Source: Roseovarius sp. (GTDB lineage Bacteria; Pseudomonadota; Alphaproteobacteria; Rhodobacterales; Rhodobacteraceae). From it: a stretch of 64,000 nucleotides of DNA. Within the stretch, counting starts at the first letter, position 1. Every line of letters begins with the position of its first letter. The translations under genes and the position numbers were made by a program. The notes below the pieces were generated by a model that was not told where the DNA came from, ran no database searches, and worked only from the letters and a program-made list of their open reading frames with translations. This document shows, piece by piece, positions 1-13,871 of the stretch. The stretch spans positions 1 to 64,000 of the forward strand of contig JAJFIA010000005.1 of NCBI GenBank assembly GCA_021775255.1. The letters run 5' to 3'.

Positions 1-1342
<1,342 letters not shown>

Positions 1343-1344
1343 AA

Positions 1345-1365
1345 ACCCCGGACTTGATCCGGGGT
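1345..1365. repeat. palindrome ACCCCGGACTTGATCCGGGGT immediately upstream of 16S
   Basis: 8-bp arms accccgga/tccggggt around a 5-nt centre; this palindrome type is commonly dispersed in alphaproteobacterial intergenic DNA. Confidence 0.6.
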
Positions 1366-1741
1366 ATCCTTGACGTTCGAACCTCTGCACATCGTCCCCT
1401 CCGGCAAAGGAAGGGACAGTCATCTGTTTGATGTACAATGGTTTCAAATGAAACCGTTGAACCGTTCAAACAGTGAAGCTGACCTTACATAATCAGGGCC
1501 TGAGCCCCTAGTAAGTCGATATGAAGAGGCTGATCCATCGAATGAACCAAACCGCCCACATATCTCTTCAGATACTATCAATTTCAAAGAGCGTAGAGAC
1601 AAAACCAACAGGATGCGCCCTAACTTTCTGGCGCGCCCCGCCTGTATTATCTCTGTTTTTTCTTGCGTCTCGTTGCCTGCTGTTTCCAGTGTGGCCCGTC
1701 TGGCGCCCCGCCGGTGCATCACTGCGCCGCCGGTGAAGGGG

Positions 1742-1770
1742 GTTCTAGGCTTAGTCGCCAAAACCCGCAA
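1742..1770 (-). promoter_or_regulatory. candidate rRNA operon promoter
   Basis: Minus strand TTGCGG (1770-1765), 17-nt spacer, TAGAAC (1747-1742), upstream of 16S and preceded by an AT-rich tract (about 1780-1870). Confidence 0.45.
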
Positions 1771-2055
1771 CCCCTTTTTTCACGAAACCTGCTCTTTTTT
1801 GCAAAATTATGTTTTATCCAGTAAAAATAATGGCTTATGTCTTGAAAATTTCAATTTACGCGGCAATGCAGCAATTATATTACCGTGGCAGGCCCCGCGC
1901 ACACCCCAGATATAGGGTTTCTCACCGGTTTACCCCCAAGAAACCACAGACTCAGCCGCACCTGCACCTGGTTTTTCCACGCGATTCCCCCGATTTTTTG
2001 AGTCGTTTCTGTAAATCATCGCCGATTCCGACAATTCAACATGTCCGGGACAGGG

Positions 2056-2667
2056 CTACCCATTGGCCACCGACCTGCGGCGCTTTATGAACCGCGTGGC
2101 CACCAGCAGAAGGATAACCGCCAGATATATCACTGGTTTGATCTGCCAGCCTTTGACCAGCATCAGGTAATGCACCCCGCCTGAGATAGCCGCCGGAAAT
2201 ACCAGCTTGTGCAGCTTGCGCCACCGCACCGGGCCCAGCTTTCGCAATGACCGGTTATTGGATGTGATCGCCAGCGGGATCAGCAGCAAAAACGCCGTCA
2301 TGCCGACGGTAATATAGGGCCGCTTCAAAATATCGGCCCAAATCCTGCCGGGTGCCTGCACATCCAGCACCAGCCAGACCAGCAGATGCAGCGTGACATA
2401 TATAAAGACCAGCAGGCCGATGGCGCGGCGGAACTTCAACAGGTTCAGCCCGGCAAACCGGCGCAACGGCGTAATGGCAAGCACCAATACCAGCAATTGC
2501 AGCGCCTTTTTGCCCAACCCCTGCTCCAGCGCCTTGATCGGCTCGGCCCCAAGCCCGCCCGTCGCCCCCAGCCAGACCAGCCAGATGGCCGGCAGCACGC
2601 CTAGTATATATAAGGGCCACGCCGGAATACGGCGCATGGCGGTATTGATTGTTTCAGTGATGCCCAT
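2056..2667 (-). CDS. msrQ: MsrQ-like heme-binding membrane subunit of the protein-methionine-sulfoxide reductase system (start re-chosen at MGITETI)
   Basis: Multi-TM ferric-reductase-like protein with PLRR..GLNLLKFRRAIGLLVFIYVTLHLLVWL and WRKLHKLVF; same operon as msrP. Confidence 0.9.
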   Translation of the reverse strand: MGITETINTAMRRIPAWPLYILGVLPAIWLVWLGATGGLGAEPIKALEQGLGKKALQLLVLVLAITPLRRFAGLNLLKFRRAIGLLVFIYVTLHLLVWLVLDVQAPGRIWADILKRPYITVGMTAFLLLIPLAITSNNRSLRKLGPVRWRKLHKLVFPAAISGGVHYLMLVKGWQIKPVIYLAVILLLVATRFIKRRRSVANG

Positions 2668-2677
2668 CCTAAGAGTT

Positions 2678-2902
2678 TTACCCGCAGCAGCTATCGCCGC
2701 TTTGAACTGGCGGGCAGGGCACGCTACCGTAGGAGCAATAGACACAACAATCTCCGGGTTTGGGGCGCAACACGGCCCCACACTCACCGCATTCATAAAA
2801 GAACTGGCAGGCATCGCTTGGCATCTCTTCCTCGCGAACGTGCCCGCATTCCGGGCATGTCAGGATCGATATCAATATCACCGATGTTTCTTGCTTATCC
2901 AT
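2678..2902 (-). CDS. GDCCVxC-domain small Cys-rich protein
   Basis: Contains LTCPECGH..., FYECGEC, GDCCVYCSYGSVPCPP and C-terminal SCCG; 11 Cys in 74 aa. Confidence 0.85.
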   Translation of the reverse strand: MDKQETSVILISILTCPECGHVREEEMPSDACQFFYECGECGAVLRPKPGDCCVYCSYGSVPCPPVQSGDSCCG

Positions 2903-3090
2903 AGCCCTGCCCCCAGGAGAATTAGAAAAACTGCCAATATAGGATAAAGGACGTCATCGCGATAGACATAGCCTGTCAGTCCGCCCAATCCGACTATACC
3001 AAGGGTCAAAGGCAGCAGGCCCGTGAAACAGCACAAAGCCGTGACACCTGCCCCCAGCCCGCCAACCCATGTCATCAAGCGCGCCGGCAT
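2878..3090 (-). CDS. merF: MerF-like mercury transport protein
   Basis: Two-TM protein of 70 aa with vicinal Cys in TM1 (VTALCCFTGLLPLTLGIVGLGGLTGYVYRDDVLYPILAVFLILLGAGLWISKK); TGATG overlap with msrP. Confidence 0.8.
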   Translation of the reverse strand: MPARLMTWVGGLGAGVTALCCFTGLLPLTLGIVGLGGLTGYVYRDDVLYPILAVFLILLGAGLWISKKHR

Positions 3091-3992
3091 CAGAAATTTT
3101 TCCGCAGGTCCATGCCGGCATACATGCCCGCCACCTCATCACCGTAGCCATTGAATTTCAGGGTCGGCATTCGGGCAGCAAACAATCCACCGCCGATTTT
3201 GCGTTCCGTGGCCTGTGACCAGCGTGGATGGCTGACCTCGGGGTTCACATTGCTGTAAAACCCGTATTCGCGGGCATTGGCCTTGTTCCAGGATGTGGGC
3301 GGCTCGGAATCCACTGCCGTGATACGCACCACCGATTTGATCGACTTGAAGCCGTATTTCCATGGCACAACCAATCTCAGCGGCGCGCCGTTCTGGTTGG
3401 GGATGTCTTTGCCGTAAATCCCCGTGGCCATGATGGTCAGCGGGTGCATCGCCTCATCCATGCGCAGGCCTTCAACATAGGGCCAATCCAGCGTGCGATA
3501 CTTCACACCGGGCATTTCATCCGGGCGGTTGGCGGTTTCCATCGCAATATATTTCGCCCCCGGCTGCACGCCCGCCAGTTGCAGCAGATCCGAAAGCTCA
3601 AATCCGTTCCACGGCACCACCATCGACCACGCCTCGACACAGCGGAACCGGTAAAGCCGCTCCTCAACCGTCATTCTTGCCATGATATCTTCAAACGCAT
3701 AATCGCCGGGCTTGTCCACCAGCCCGTCAATCTTCACGGTCCAGGGCATGGTTTTCAGGGTATGGGCATAATAGGCAGGATCATCCTTGCCGGTGCCAAA
3801 TTCATAATAGTTGTTATAGCTGGTGATATCCTCCCAGCTATTGGGCTCCAGCGCCTCGGCCTGCGCCCGCTGGCCCAATCCTGCCAGCCCCATGCCCGCC
3901 ACGGCCCCGGCCATCAACTGGCGACGGCTGATATAGGCCGCCTCGGGTGTGACATCACACTCTTTCAGATCATTCTTCCAGCGATAGGCCAT
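3090..3992 (-). CDS. msrP: MsrP periplasmic protein-methionine-sulfoxide reductase, molybdopterin-type (Tat signal)
   Basis: Twin-arginine SRRQLMAGAVAGMGLAGLGQRAQA; YedY-like FRCVEAWSMVVPWNGFELSDLL, APLRLVVPWKYGFKSIKSV. Confidence 0.95.
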   Translation of the reverse strand: MAYRWKNDLKECDVTPEAAYISRRQLMAGAVAGMGLAGLGQRAQAEALEPNSWEDITSYNNYYEFGTGKDDPAYYAHTLKTMPWTVKIDGLVDKPGDYAFEDIMARMTVEERLYRFRCVEAWSMVVPWNGFELSDLLQLAGVQPGAKYIAMETANRPDEMPGVKYRTLDWPYVEGLRMDEAMHPLTIMATGIYGKDIPNQNGAPLRLVVPWKYGFKSIKSVVRITAVDSEPPTSWNKANAREYGFYSNVNPEVSHPRWSQATERKIGGGLFAARMPTLKFNGYGDEVAGMYAGMDLRKNF

Positions 3993-4073
3993 CCGCCCCT
4001 CCAGCTTGTTGCGTGCATTTTCTTATATATGCGCTCCTAGCCATATCGCCAAATCTACACAAATGAACTTGGA

Positions 4074-5567
4074 TCACGTCTCTGGTGGTGCATTGTAACT
4101 TGGCCGGAATTGATTCATCGGAACCGACGAGCCATCCGCCAGCACCATCCGCACATGGCGGCGGCGCATCAGCCTTGGTTCGCTCACACCGACCGAATGG
4201 GCAATCGTCTCAACCTCTTTGATCACCGACTTGGCGTAATTGGCCACCTTCAGGTACTTGTCCTCAACCACCAGACCGGCCTGTAGACGCGGATCGTGGG
4301 TTGTAATGCCTGTGGGGCAGGTGTTCTTGTTGCACTTGAGCGCCTGAATACACCCAAGGCTGAACATGAACCCGCGCGCCGAGGTGATAAAATCAGCCCC
4401 CGCACAAATCGCCCAGGCCACATCACCGGGGTTGACCAGTTTCCCGGCAGCGATAATGCGGATGCGCTCCTTCAGCCCGTATTCGTCGCGCAGATCGACA
4501 ATCCGTGGCAGGGCATCCCGAATGGGCATTCCCACCAGATCCATCAGCGGCATCGGGGCCGCACCGGTGCCACCTTCGCCGCCATCGAGTGTGATGAAAT
4601 CGGGCGCGCTGTCCCCGCCCCTCTCGCGAATCAGCCGAAACAGCTCAACCCAGGGCGTGGTTGATCCGATCACGGTCTTGAAGCCCACCGGCTTGCCCGT
4701 CACCTCGCGGATATGCGCGATGACATCCAGCAATTCAGAGAAATCGTTTATATCGCGGTGCCGGTTGGGCGAGATGCTGTCCTCGCCCAGTTTGATCCCC
4801 CGGATCTCGGCAATCTCGGCATTGACCTTGGCCCCGGGCAGAATGCCGCCCTTGCCCGGCTTGGCCCCCTGCGCCAGCTTCAGCTCAAACATCCTGATAT
4901 GTGGGTTCTCGGCCATCTTGCGCAGCTTGTCGTCGCTCAGATTGCCTTCCGCATCGCGCACCCCGTATTTGGCGGTGCCGATCTGAAAGACAATATCGCA
5001 GCCCCCGGTCAGGTGATACGGGCTCAGCCCGCCCTCGCCGGTATTCAGCCAGATGCCCGCCTTGGCCGCCCCCCGGCTCAGCGCCTCGACCGCCGGCTTT
5101 GAAATCGCGCCATAGCTCATGCCCGAGATGTTGAAAATCGATCTGGCACTATAGGGAATCGCCGCCGTCGGTCCGATGATCATCGGCGCGGTCAACGAAA
5201 ACTGATCATCCAGCGGTGGAAAGACAGCGTTCACGAAAATCGGTGTGCCCGGCAAGCTCAGGTTCCGGGTTGACCCGAAGGCGATAGTATTGCCGCCCCC
5301 CAATGAGGCATGCGCCACCCAATCCCTCTGGGCGCGGTTGAAGGGCAGCTCCTCGCGGTCCATGGCAAAGAAATACTGCCTGAAAAACTCCCCCAGCTTG
5401 GTGAACACACCCCGAAACCGCCCGATCACCGGATAATTGCGGCGTATGGCATCCCCGGCCTGGATTTTGTCCAGAATGAAAAACACAACCACTGCCAGAA
5501 CAATGATCCCAAGCACCAGCACAAATAACAGCGCCAGCACCTGTAGCGCGTTCATTGCATATATCAT
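4074..5567 (-). CDS. FMN-binding glutamate synthase family protein
   Basis: GltB central-domain motifs (SGMSYGAISKPAVEALSRGA, FITLDGGEGGTGAAP, CNKNTCPTGITT) with an N-terminal TM segment. Confidence 0.92.
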   Translation of the reverse strand: MIYAMNALQVLALLFVLVLGIIVLAVVVFFILDKIQAGDAIRRNYPVIGRFRGVFTKLGEFFRQYFFAMDREELPFNRAQRDWVAHASLGGGNTIAFGSTRNLSLPGTPIFVNAVFPPLDDQFSLTAPMIIGPTAAIPYSARSIFNISGMSYGAISKPAVEALSRGAAKAGIWLNTGEGGLSPYHLTGGCDIVFQIGTAKYGVRDAEGNLSDDKLRKMAENPHIRMFELKLAQGAKPGKGGILPGAKVNAEIAEIRGIKLGEDSISPNRHRDINDFSELLDVIAHIREVTGKPVGFKTVIGSTTPWVELFRLIRERGGDSAPDFITLDGGEGGTGAAPMPLMDLVGMPIRDALPRIVDLRDEYGLKERIRIIAAGKLVNPGDVAWAICAGADFITSARGFMFSLGCIQALKCNKNTCPTGITTHDPRLQAGLVVEDKYLKVANYAKSVIKEVETIAHSVGVSEPRLMRRRHVRMVLADGSSVPMNQFRPSYNAPPET

Positions 5568-5820
5568 CCGGCTATCCCCCTTCTCGGCAAGCCCTCACCG
5601 GGCCTCAGCCCCACTTGGAAAGCCTGGTTGTTTTAAAAGGCCCGCCGCCTGGGCGCAAGGCGATCCCGGTTCTGACCGTGGTTTCTTCTGGCTGAAAATA
5701 TCCCCGCCGGAGGCTGCGAAACATTGGCCAAACACCCCCCGGCCCACCTTGCACACCGCATTCACCAAACCGCCCCCGAGAACAACCCCGGAGGCGGATA
5801 ACAATTAAACATGCTCAGAT

Positions 5821-8439
5821 TTAGTGAACCACCGCGTCATCCGGTGGCTGCTGCCTTGAGGAACCAAGACGCTCCCCGATGATCAGCCCATCTGCGCCTG
5901 CGGATACCGGCAACACCGAGCCATCCAGCACCTCGCCAGCCAGCAACATTTCAGCCAGCGGATCCTGCAACGCACGCTGGATCACCCGTTTCAAGGGTCG
6001 CGCGCCAAACACCGGATCATAGCCCTCATCGGCCAGCCATTTGCGGGCGTCCTGATCCAGCTCAAGGATGATCCCCCGCGCCACAAGGCGTTTTGCCAAC
6101 AGGCGCAACTGGATATCAACGATGCCGTCCATATCCTCGCGCGCCAGACGATCAAAGATTATCGTCTCATCCAGCCGGTTCAGAAATTCGGGCCGGAAAT
6201 GTGCCCGCACCGCATCCATCACATCGCGCTTGGCATCCGAGGCATCGGCCCCATCGGGCAACTGGCTTAGGGCCTGCGCCCCAAGGTTGGATGTCAGCAC
6301 GATCAGCGTCTGCTTGAAATCCACCGTGCGGCCCTGACCATCAGTCAGCACCCCGTCATCCAGCACCTGCAAGAGCACGTTGAACACATCCGGATGCGCC
6401 TTTTCGACCTCATCAAACAGGATCACCTGATACGGCCTGCGCCGTACCGCTTCGGTCAGCACACCGCCCTCATCATAGCCCACATAGCCCGGAGGCGCGC
6501 CGATCAGACGGGCCACCGAATGTTTTTCCATGAATTCCGACATGTCCACCCGGGTCATGGCGTGTTCATCGTCAAACAGAAACTCGGCCACGGCCTTGGT
6601 CAGCTCGGTTTTGCCCACGCCGGTCGGCCCCAGAAACAGGAACGATCCCAGCGGCCGGTTTTCATCATTGAGCCCGGCCCGCGCCCGGCGCACCGCATTG
6701 GCCACCGCATGAACCGCCTTGTTCTGGCCGATAACGCGCTTGTGTAGCCCGTCTTCCATGCCCAGCAGCTTTTCACGCTCGCCTTCCAGCATCTTGGCGG
6801 TGGGGATACCTGTCCAGCGTTCCACCACCTGAGCAATCTGCTCGGGGCGCACCGCCTCTTCCACCATCATGCCGCCTTCTTCGGCTTGCTCGGCCTCGGC
6901 CAGCTTTCTCTCAAGCTCGGGGATGACGCCGTAAGAAAGCTCGCCCGCCTTGGCCAGATCTCCATTACGCTTGGCGATTTCCAGCTCGGCACGGGCATGA
7001 TCAAGCTGTTCCTTGATGTCACGCGCGCCCGCCAGCTTATCACGCTCGGCCTGCCATTGCGCCGTCATCGCATCGGATTTCTCCTGCAAATCCGACAGCT
7101 CTTTTTCCAGCTTTTCATGCCGGTCCCTGCTGGCCTTGTCGTCTTCTTTTTTCAGCGCTTCCGCCTCGATCTGCTTTTGCAGGATCTCACGATCAAGCGC
7201 ATCCAGATCCTCGGGCTTGCTGTCCACTTCCATACGCAGGCGGCTCGCGGCCTCATCCATCAGGTCAATCGCCTTGTCTGGCAAAAACCGGTCGGTGATA
7301 TATCGGTGGCTCAGCGTTGCCGCCGATACCAGAGCGCTGTCACTGATCCGCACCCCGTGGTGCAGCTCGTATTTTTCCTTGATGCCGCGCAGGATGCTGA
7401 TGGTGTCCTCAACCGTTGGCTCCTCAACCAGGATCGGCTGAAACCGTCGGGCAAGGGCCGCGTCTTTTTCAACATGTTTGCGGAATTCATCCAGCGTGGT
7501 GGCCCCCACACAGTGCAATTCACCGCGCGCCAGCGCCGGTTTGATCAGGTTGGCGGCATCCATCGCGCCGTCGCCTTTGCCGGCACCCACCAAAGTGTGC
7601 ATCTCGTCAATGAAAAGGATGATCTCACCGGCGGCGGCCGTCACCTCATTCAGCACCGCTTTCAGGCGCTCTTCAAATTCGCCGCGATATTTTGCACCGG
7701 CAATCAGCGCCCCCATATCCAGCGAAAGCAGCCGCTTGTTGGCAAGGCTTTCCGGCACATCACCGCTGATGATACGCAGGGCCAGCCCTTCGGCAATCGC
7801 GGTTTTACCCACGCCCGGCTCACCGATCAGAACCGGGTTGTTCTTGGTCCGGCGGCTCAGAACCTGCATGGTGCGCCTGATTTCGTCATCGCGGCCAATG
7901 ATCGGGTCAATCTTGCCCTCGCTTGCGGCCTTGGTCAGGTCATGGGCATATTTCTCAAGCGCCTCATAAGTATCCTCGGCGCTCGCCGTATCAGCGGTGC
8001 GCCCCTGACGGATATCATTGATCGCTTCATTCAATTTTTGCGCCGTGATTGCGCCCGCCTCAAGCGCGTCTTTGGCGGGCGATTTCACCACAGCCAGCGC
8101 CGTCAGAATGCGCTCAACCGGGACAAAGCTGTCCTTGGCCTTATCGGCCAGCTTCTGCGCCTCATCCAATACCTTACTGGTCTGCCGGTCCATATATGTC
8201 TGGCCGGTGTCGCCGCTGACCTGCGGGATTTTGCCCATGGCAATATCCAGGGCTTCGATCACCCGCTCAGGCGCGCCACCGGCACGTTTGATCAGGTTGG
8301 AAGACAGGCCTTCACTGTCATCCAGCAGGGCTTTCAGAATATGTTCGGGGGATAATTTCTGATGATTTTCTCGCATCGCGATCGTCTGGGCGGCCTGAAT
8401 AAAGCCGCGCGACCGCTCCGTGAACTTCGCTAAGTCCAT
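5821..8439 (-). CDS. clpB: ATP-dependent chaperone ClpB
   Basis: 872 aa, two AAA modules ([28 protein letters not shown]), coiled-coil M domain, [10 protein letters not shown]. Confidence 0.98.
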   Translation of the reverse strand: MDLAKFTERSRGFIQAAQTIAMRENHQKLSPEHILKALLDDSEGLSSNLIKRAGGAPERVIEALDIAMGKIPQVSGDTGQTYMDRQTSKVLDEAQKLADKAKDSFVPVERILTALAVVKSPAKDALEAGAITAQKLNEAINDIRQGRTADTASAEDTYEALEKYAHDLTKAASEGKIDPIIGRDDEIRRTMQVLSRRTKNNPVLIGEPGVGKTAIAEGLALRIISGDVPESLANKRLLSLDMGALIAGAKYRGEFEERLKAVLNEVTAAAGEIILFIDEMHTLVGAGKGDGAMDAANLIKPALARGELHCVGATTLDEFRKHVEKDAALARRFQPILVEEPTVEDTISILRGIKEKYELHHGVRISDSALVSAATLSHRYITDRFLPDKAIDLMDEAASRLRMEVDSKPEDLDALDREILQKQIEAEALKKEDDKASRDRHEKLEKELSDLQEKSDAMTAQWQAERDKLAGARDIKEQLDHARAELEIAKRNGDLAKAGELSYGVIPELERKLAEAEQAEEGGMMVEEAVRPEQIAQVVERWTGIPTAKMLEGEREKLLGMEDGLHKRVIGQNKAVHAVANAVRRARAGLNDENRPLGSFLFLGPTGVGKTELTKAVAEFLFDDEHAMTRVDMSEFMEKHSVARLIGAPPGYVGYDEGGVLTEAVRRRPYQVILFDEVEKAHPDVFNVLLQVLDDGVLTDGQGRTVDFKQTLIVLTSNLGAQALSQLPDGADASDAKRDVMDAVRAHFRPEFLNRLDETIIFDRLAREDMDGIVDIQLRLLAKRLVARGIILELDQDARKWLADEGYDPVFGARPLKRVIQRALQDPLAEMLLAGEVLDGSVLPVSAGADGLIIGERLGSSRQQPPDDAVVH

Positions 8440-8575
8440 GGCAGTTCTCCTTTTTTACAAGCGTTACCCCGTTGGCGCACCCTATGATAGGCATACGTCT
8501 TTCGGGAACCTCATAACAAAGATGGGTAACGGTTCTGTTATCTTCAAGATGCCGCTTGCAAAAACCTGCCCCGCG

Positions 8576-8600
8576 CCCCGGCCTCCGAGCCGGGGCCTCC
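8576..8600. repeat. dispersed GC-rich palindrome, copy 1 (CCCCGGCCTCCGAGCCGGGGCCTCC)
   Basis: Near-identical to 22859-22883 and to 62414-62444; lies 22 bp 3' of the dddP stop. Confidence 0.8.
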
Positions 8601-8622
8601 GGTCAAACCGCCTGAACCACCA

Positions 8623-9966
8623 TTATGCGCGCCCCATCAGCGCATAATCAAACGGGTATTTCGTGAGGTTCTCATGGCCATCTTCGGTGATCAGCACCTG
8701 ATCTTCCAGCTTGATCGAGAAATCCCCGCCCTCGGGGCTGACCAGTGCCTCAACACAAAGCACCATGCCCGGCTCAAGCGGATAATCAAACGCGCCTTTC
8801 ACCGCCTTGTCGGGGTATGACACCAGCGGCCATTCATCACAAAGGCCAACGCCGTGCATCAGGCAGCCGTATTTCTGCTTTTGAAACTGCGGATCCAGAA
8901 CGTGACATTGGGCAATCAGATCAGGGATCATCAACCCCGGCTTGAGCAACGCCATATTGGTCATGATATGCTCATGCGCGTGCTGCATCGCATAAACCAT
9001 ATCAGCGGGCGGCATATCATCGCCAATCCACCAACTGCGCGAGACATCAACACAGATGCCGTAGCTGCCAATCAGATCGGTATCAAAGCTGATGATCTCA
9101 TTATTCTGTGTGATCCGCTGGCCGCATTCCTGAAACCACGGATTGGTGCGCTTGCCCGATGTGAGCAGCCTTGTTTCGATCCATTCACCACCCCGGCGGA
9201 TGTTCTCGGCGTGCAGCACCGCCCAGACATCATCCTCGGAGGTATGCCCAAGCGGCACGTTGGTGTGGGCAAACCGCTCCATATGGGCCAGCGCCATCTC
9301 GCATGAATGCGACGCGCAGCGCATCGCCAGAATCTCATCGGCACCTTTGACCGAGCGGGATTTTTCGGTCACTTCCTCGCCATCCATGATCGTGAACCCC
9401 TGCGCCTCAAGCGCGCGCAGCCCATGTACCATGGGTTTGTCCACCGCAAGGCGCATATTGCCGGGGGCATGCTCTTGCAGCAACACCCGCACCTCATTGG
9501 AAAAGACATCAGCGGCCACATCAACCTTGTCGCCACGATCAAAATAAAACAGGTCGGCACCGGCACGTTGTTCGCGCACCAGCGGGTTGAATTTGGTCAG
9601 AAAGGGCGAGTTCTTGTAATCCCAGATCAGCATATAACCATCGGCACAGAGCAGCACCGCGCGAAACGGATTATGGGTGTTCCAAAGCTGCATATTGGTA
9701 CTGTCAGTGGCATAGCGGATATTGAGCGGGTCAAACATCAGCAATCCGGCATAACCCCGGTCGGTAATGTGTTTTGTCAGCCGCTCCCAGCGATAGTGCC
9801 GCATGTTTTCCAGATTGGGCAGGGTGAGGCCCGCCTCGGCCCATTCTGCATAGGCAAGCCTTGTTGGGCCAATGACAATCCGGTCGTCGTCATTGGGCGA
9901 GGTATCGCCAAGCAACGCGCCTTTGGTGGGGTCAATCTTGCGGGTATCGCGGAAATGGCGGTCCAT
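8623..9966 (-). CDS. dddP: DMSP lyase DddP (M24 peptidase fold)
   Basis: 447 aa; FDTDLIGSYGICVDVS, MHGVGLCDEWP, CVEALVSPEGGDFSIKLEDQ give the D/D/D/H/E/E metal-ligand set with the spacing known for DddP. Confidence 0.93.
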   Translation of the reverse strand: MDRHFRDTRKIDPTKGALLGDTSPNDDDRIVIGPTRLAYAEWAEAGLTLPNLENMRHYRWERLTKHITDRGYAGLLMFDPLNIRYATDSTNMQLWNTHNPFRAVLLCADGYMLIWDYKNSPFLTKFNPLVREQRAGADLFYFDRGDKVDVAADVFSNEVRVLLQEHAPGNMRLAVDKPMVHGLRALEAQGFTIMDGEEVTEKSRSVKGADEILAMRCASHSCEMALAHMERFAHTNVPLGHTSEDDVWAVLHAENIRRGGEWIETRLLTSGKRTNPWFQECGQRITQNNEIISFDTDLIGSYGICVDVSRSWWIGDDMPPADMVYAMQHAHEHIMTNMALLKPGLMIPDLIAQCHVLDPQFQKQKYGCLMHGVGLCDEWPLVSYPDKAVKGAFDYPLEPGMVLCVEALVSPEGGDFSIKLEDQVLITEDGHENLTKYPFDYALMGRA

Positions 9967-10126
9967 GGTCTTTCTCCTTTGGCTCAGGCCAATGGTGCGG
10001 TAGTTTTGGGGCTATGCGCTTGCCGGTTTGCGACAAATGAGTGTGCCTTTTGGCCCCTGAAAGCCACTCATCCGCCCTGACAGGCGGCCGAAGCCAGAGC
10101 CTGATGAGCAGCTTTTGCAACCCATA

Positions 10127-10152
10127 ACAAAAAAGACACCCCGAAGGGTGCC
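10127..10152 (-). terminator. Rho-independent terminator of glnA
   Basis: Minus strand GGCACCC-TTCG-GGGTGTC followed by TTTTTTGTT. Confidence 0.9.
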
Positions 10153-10175
10153 TTGATTTGTTCCTGTTAGAGGAT

Positions 10176-11582
10176 TCAGCAGCTGTAATACATGCCAAAT
10201 TCAACCGGATGAGGGGTGTGCTCATAAAGCTCGACCTCTTCCATTTTAAGAGCAATATAGCCCTCGATTTGATCCTTGGTGAAAACATCCCCCGCCAGAA
10301 GGAAATCATGATCGGCGGCCAGTGCCTCCATCGCTTCGCGCAATGACCCGCAAACCGTTGGAATATCTTTCAGCTCTTCCGCGGGCAGATCATAAAGATT
10401 CTTGTCCATCGCCTCACCGGGGTCGATTTTCGATTTGATCCCGTCCAGCCCGGCCATCAGCAGCGCCGCAAACGCGAGATAGGGATTGGCCGCCGGATCA
10501 GGAAAGCGCGCCTCAACCCGCTTGGCCTTGGGGCTTTCTGTCCACGGGATACGCACACAGCCCGAGCGGTTGCGCGCCGAATAGGCCCGCAGCACCGGCG
10601 CTTCAAAACCCGGAATCAGCCGCTTGTAGCTGTTGGTGCCGGGGTTGGTGAAGGCATTGAGCGTTTTGGCATGCTTGAGAATGCCCCCGATATAATACAG
10701 CGCTTCCTGGCTCAGATCGGCGTATTTATCACCTGCAAACAAGGGCTTGCCCTCTTTCCAGATCGACATGTTCACATGCATGCCGCTGCCATTGTCGCCG
10801 TAAATCGGCTTGGGCATAAACGTGGCCGATTTGCCATAAGCCTGCGCCACATTGTGGATCACGTATTTATACTTTTGCAGCTCATCGGCCTGCTTGGTCA
10901 GGCTGTCAAAGATCAGGCCCAATTCATGCTGACACGAGCCCACCTCGTGGTGATGCTTGTCAACCTTCATGCCAAGGCGTTTCATCGTGCTCAGCATTTC
11001 CGAGCGGATATCCTGCGCGTCATCAATCGGGTTTACCGGGAAATACCCGCCCTTGAGGCCGGGACGGTGGCCGGTGTTGCCCATCTCAAATTCGGCATCG
11101 GTATTCCACGAGGCGTCAATCGCATCGACCTCGTAAGACACCTTGTTGATGGTGTTGGAAAACCGCACATCGTCAAACAGGAAAAACTCGGCCTCAGGCC
11201 CCATATAGGCCACATCGCCAATACCCGACGCCTTCAGATAGGCCTCGGCCTTTTGCGCCGTGCCGCGCGGATCGCGGTGATAGGCTTCACCGGTATCCGG
11301 CTCGACCACCGTGCAATGCACACAGATGGTTTTCTCGGCATAAAACGGATCAACATAGGCGCTTGTCGCATCCAGCATCAGCTTCATGTCCGAGGCCTCG
11401 ATGGATTTCCAGCCAGCAATCGAGGAGCCGTCAAACATGAAGCCCTCCTCGAGGAAATCCTCATCCACCAGATCGGCCACAATCGTCACATGCTGCAACT
11501 TTCCGCGCGGGTCGGTAAAACGGATATCGACATAGTCAATATCATCGTCTTTGATTTGCTTGAGAAGGGCTGTGTTGCTCAT
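10176..11582 (-). CDS. glnA: type I glutamine synthetase
   Basis: 468 aa; [54 protein letters not shown]. Confidence 0.98.
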   Translation of the reverse strand: MSNTALLKQIKDDDIDYVDIRFTDPRGKLQHVTIVADLVDEDFLEEGFMFDGSSIAGWKSIEASDMKLMLDATSAYVDPFYAEKTICVHCTVVEPDTGEAYHRDPRGTAQKAEAYLKASGIGDVAYMGPEAEFFLFDDVRFSNTINKVSYEVDAIDASWNTDAEFEMGNTGHRPGLKGGYFPVNPIDDAQDIRSEMLSTMKRLGMKVDKHHHEVGSCQHELGLIFDSLTKQADELQKYKYVIHNVAQAYGKSATFMPKPIYGDNGSGMHVNMSIWKEGKPLFAGDKYADLSQEALYYIGGILKHAKTLNAFTNPGTNSYKRLIPGFEAPVLRAYSARNRSGCVRIPWTESPKAKRVEARFPDPAANPYLAFAALLMAGLDGIKSKIDPGEAMDKNLYDLPAEELKDIPTVCGSLREAMEALAADHDFLLAGDVFTKDQIEGYIALKMEEVELYEHTPHPVEFGMYYSC

Positions 11583-11615
11583 TCCCTAATTCCTTTTTCG
11601 AGAGATAGATATGGA

Positions 11616-13736
<2,121 letters not shown>

Positions 13737-13786
13737 ATTTACCCCTCGCCTTGCCCCAAAACCTTTGCTAGAGAGCGCCTGATCGT

Positions 13787-13871
13787 GCGGGTGTGGCGGA
13801 ATTGGTAGACGCACCAGATTTAGGTTCTGGCGCCGCAAGGCGTGGGGGTTCAAGTCCCTTCACCCGCACCA
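13787..13871 (+). tRNA. tRNA-Leu (anticodon UAG), CCA encoded
   Basis: gcgggtgtggcggaattggtagacgcaccagattTAGgttctgg...ggttcaagtcccttcacccgcacca; variable arm present. Confidence 0.97.

Noticed and set aside
1444-2090. ORFs of 71-108 aa between 16S and msrQ
   Set aside because: Located in the rRNA leader/promoter region with no protein-family resemblance.
6886-8355. Long plus-strand ORF of 489 aa opposite clpB
   Set aside because: Antisense shadow of a clear ClpB gene; composition typical of complement-frame translation of GC-rich coding DNA.
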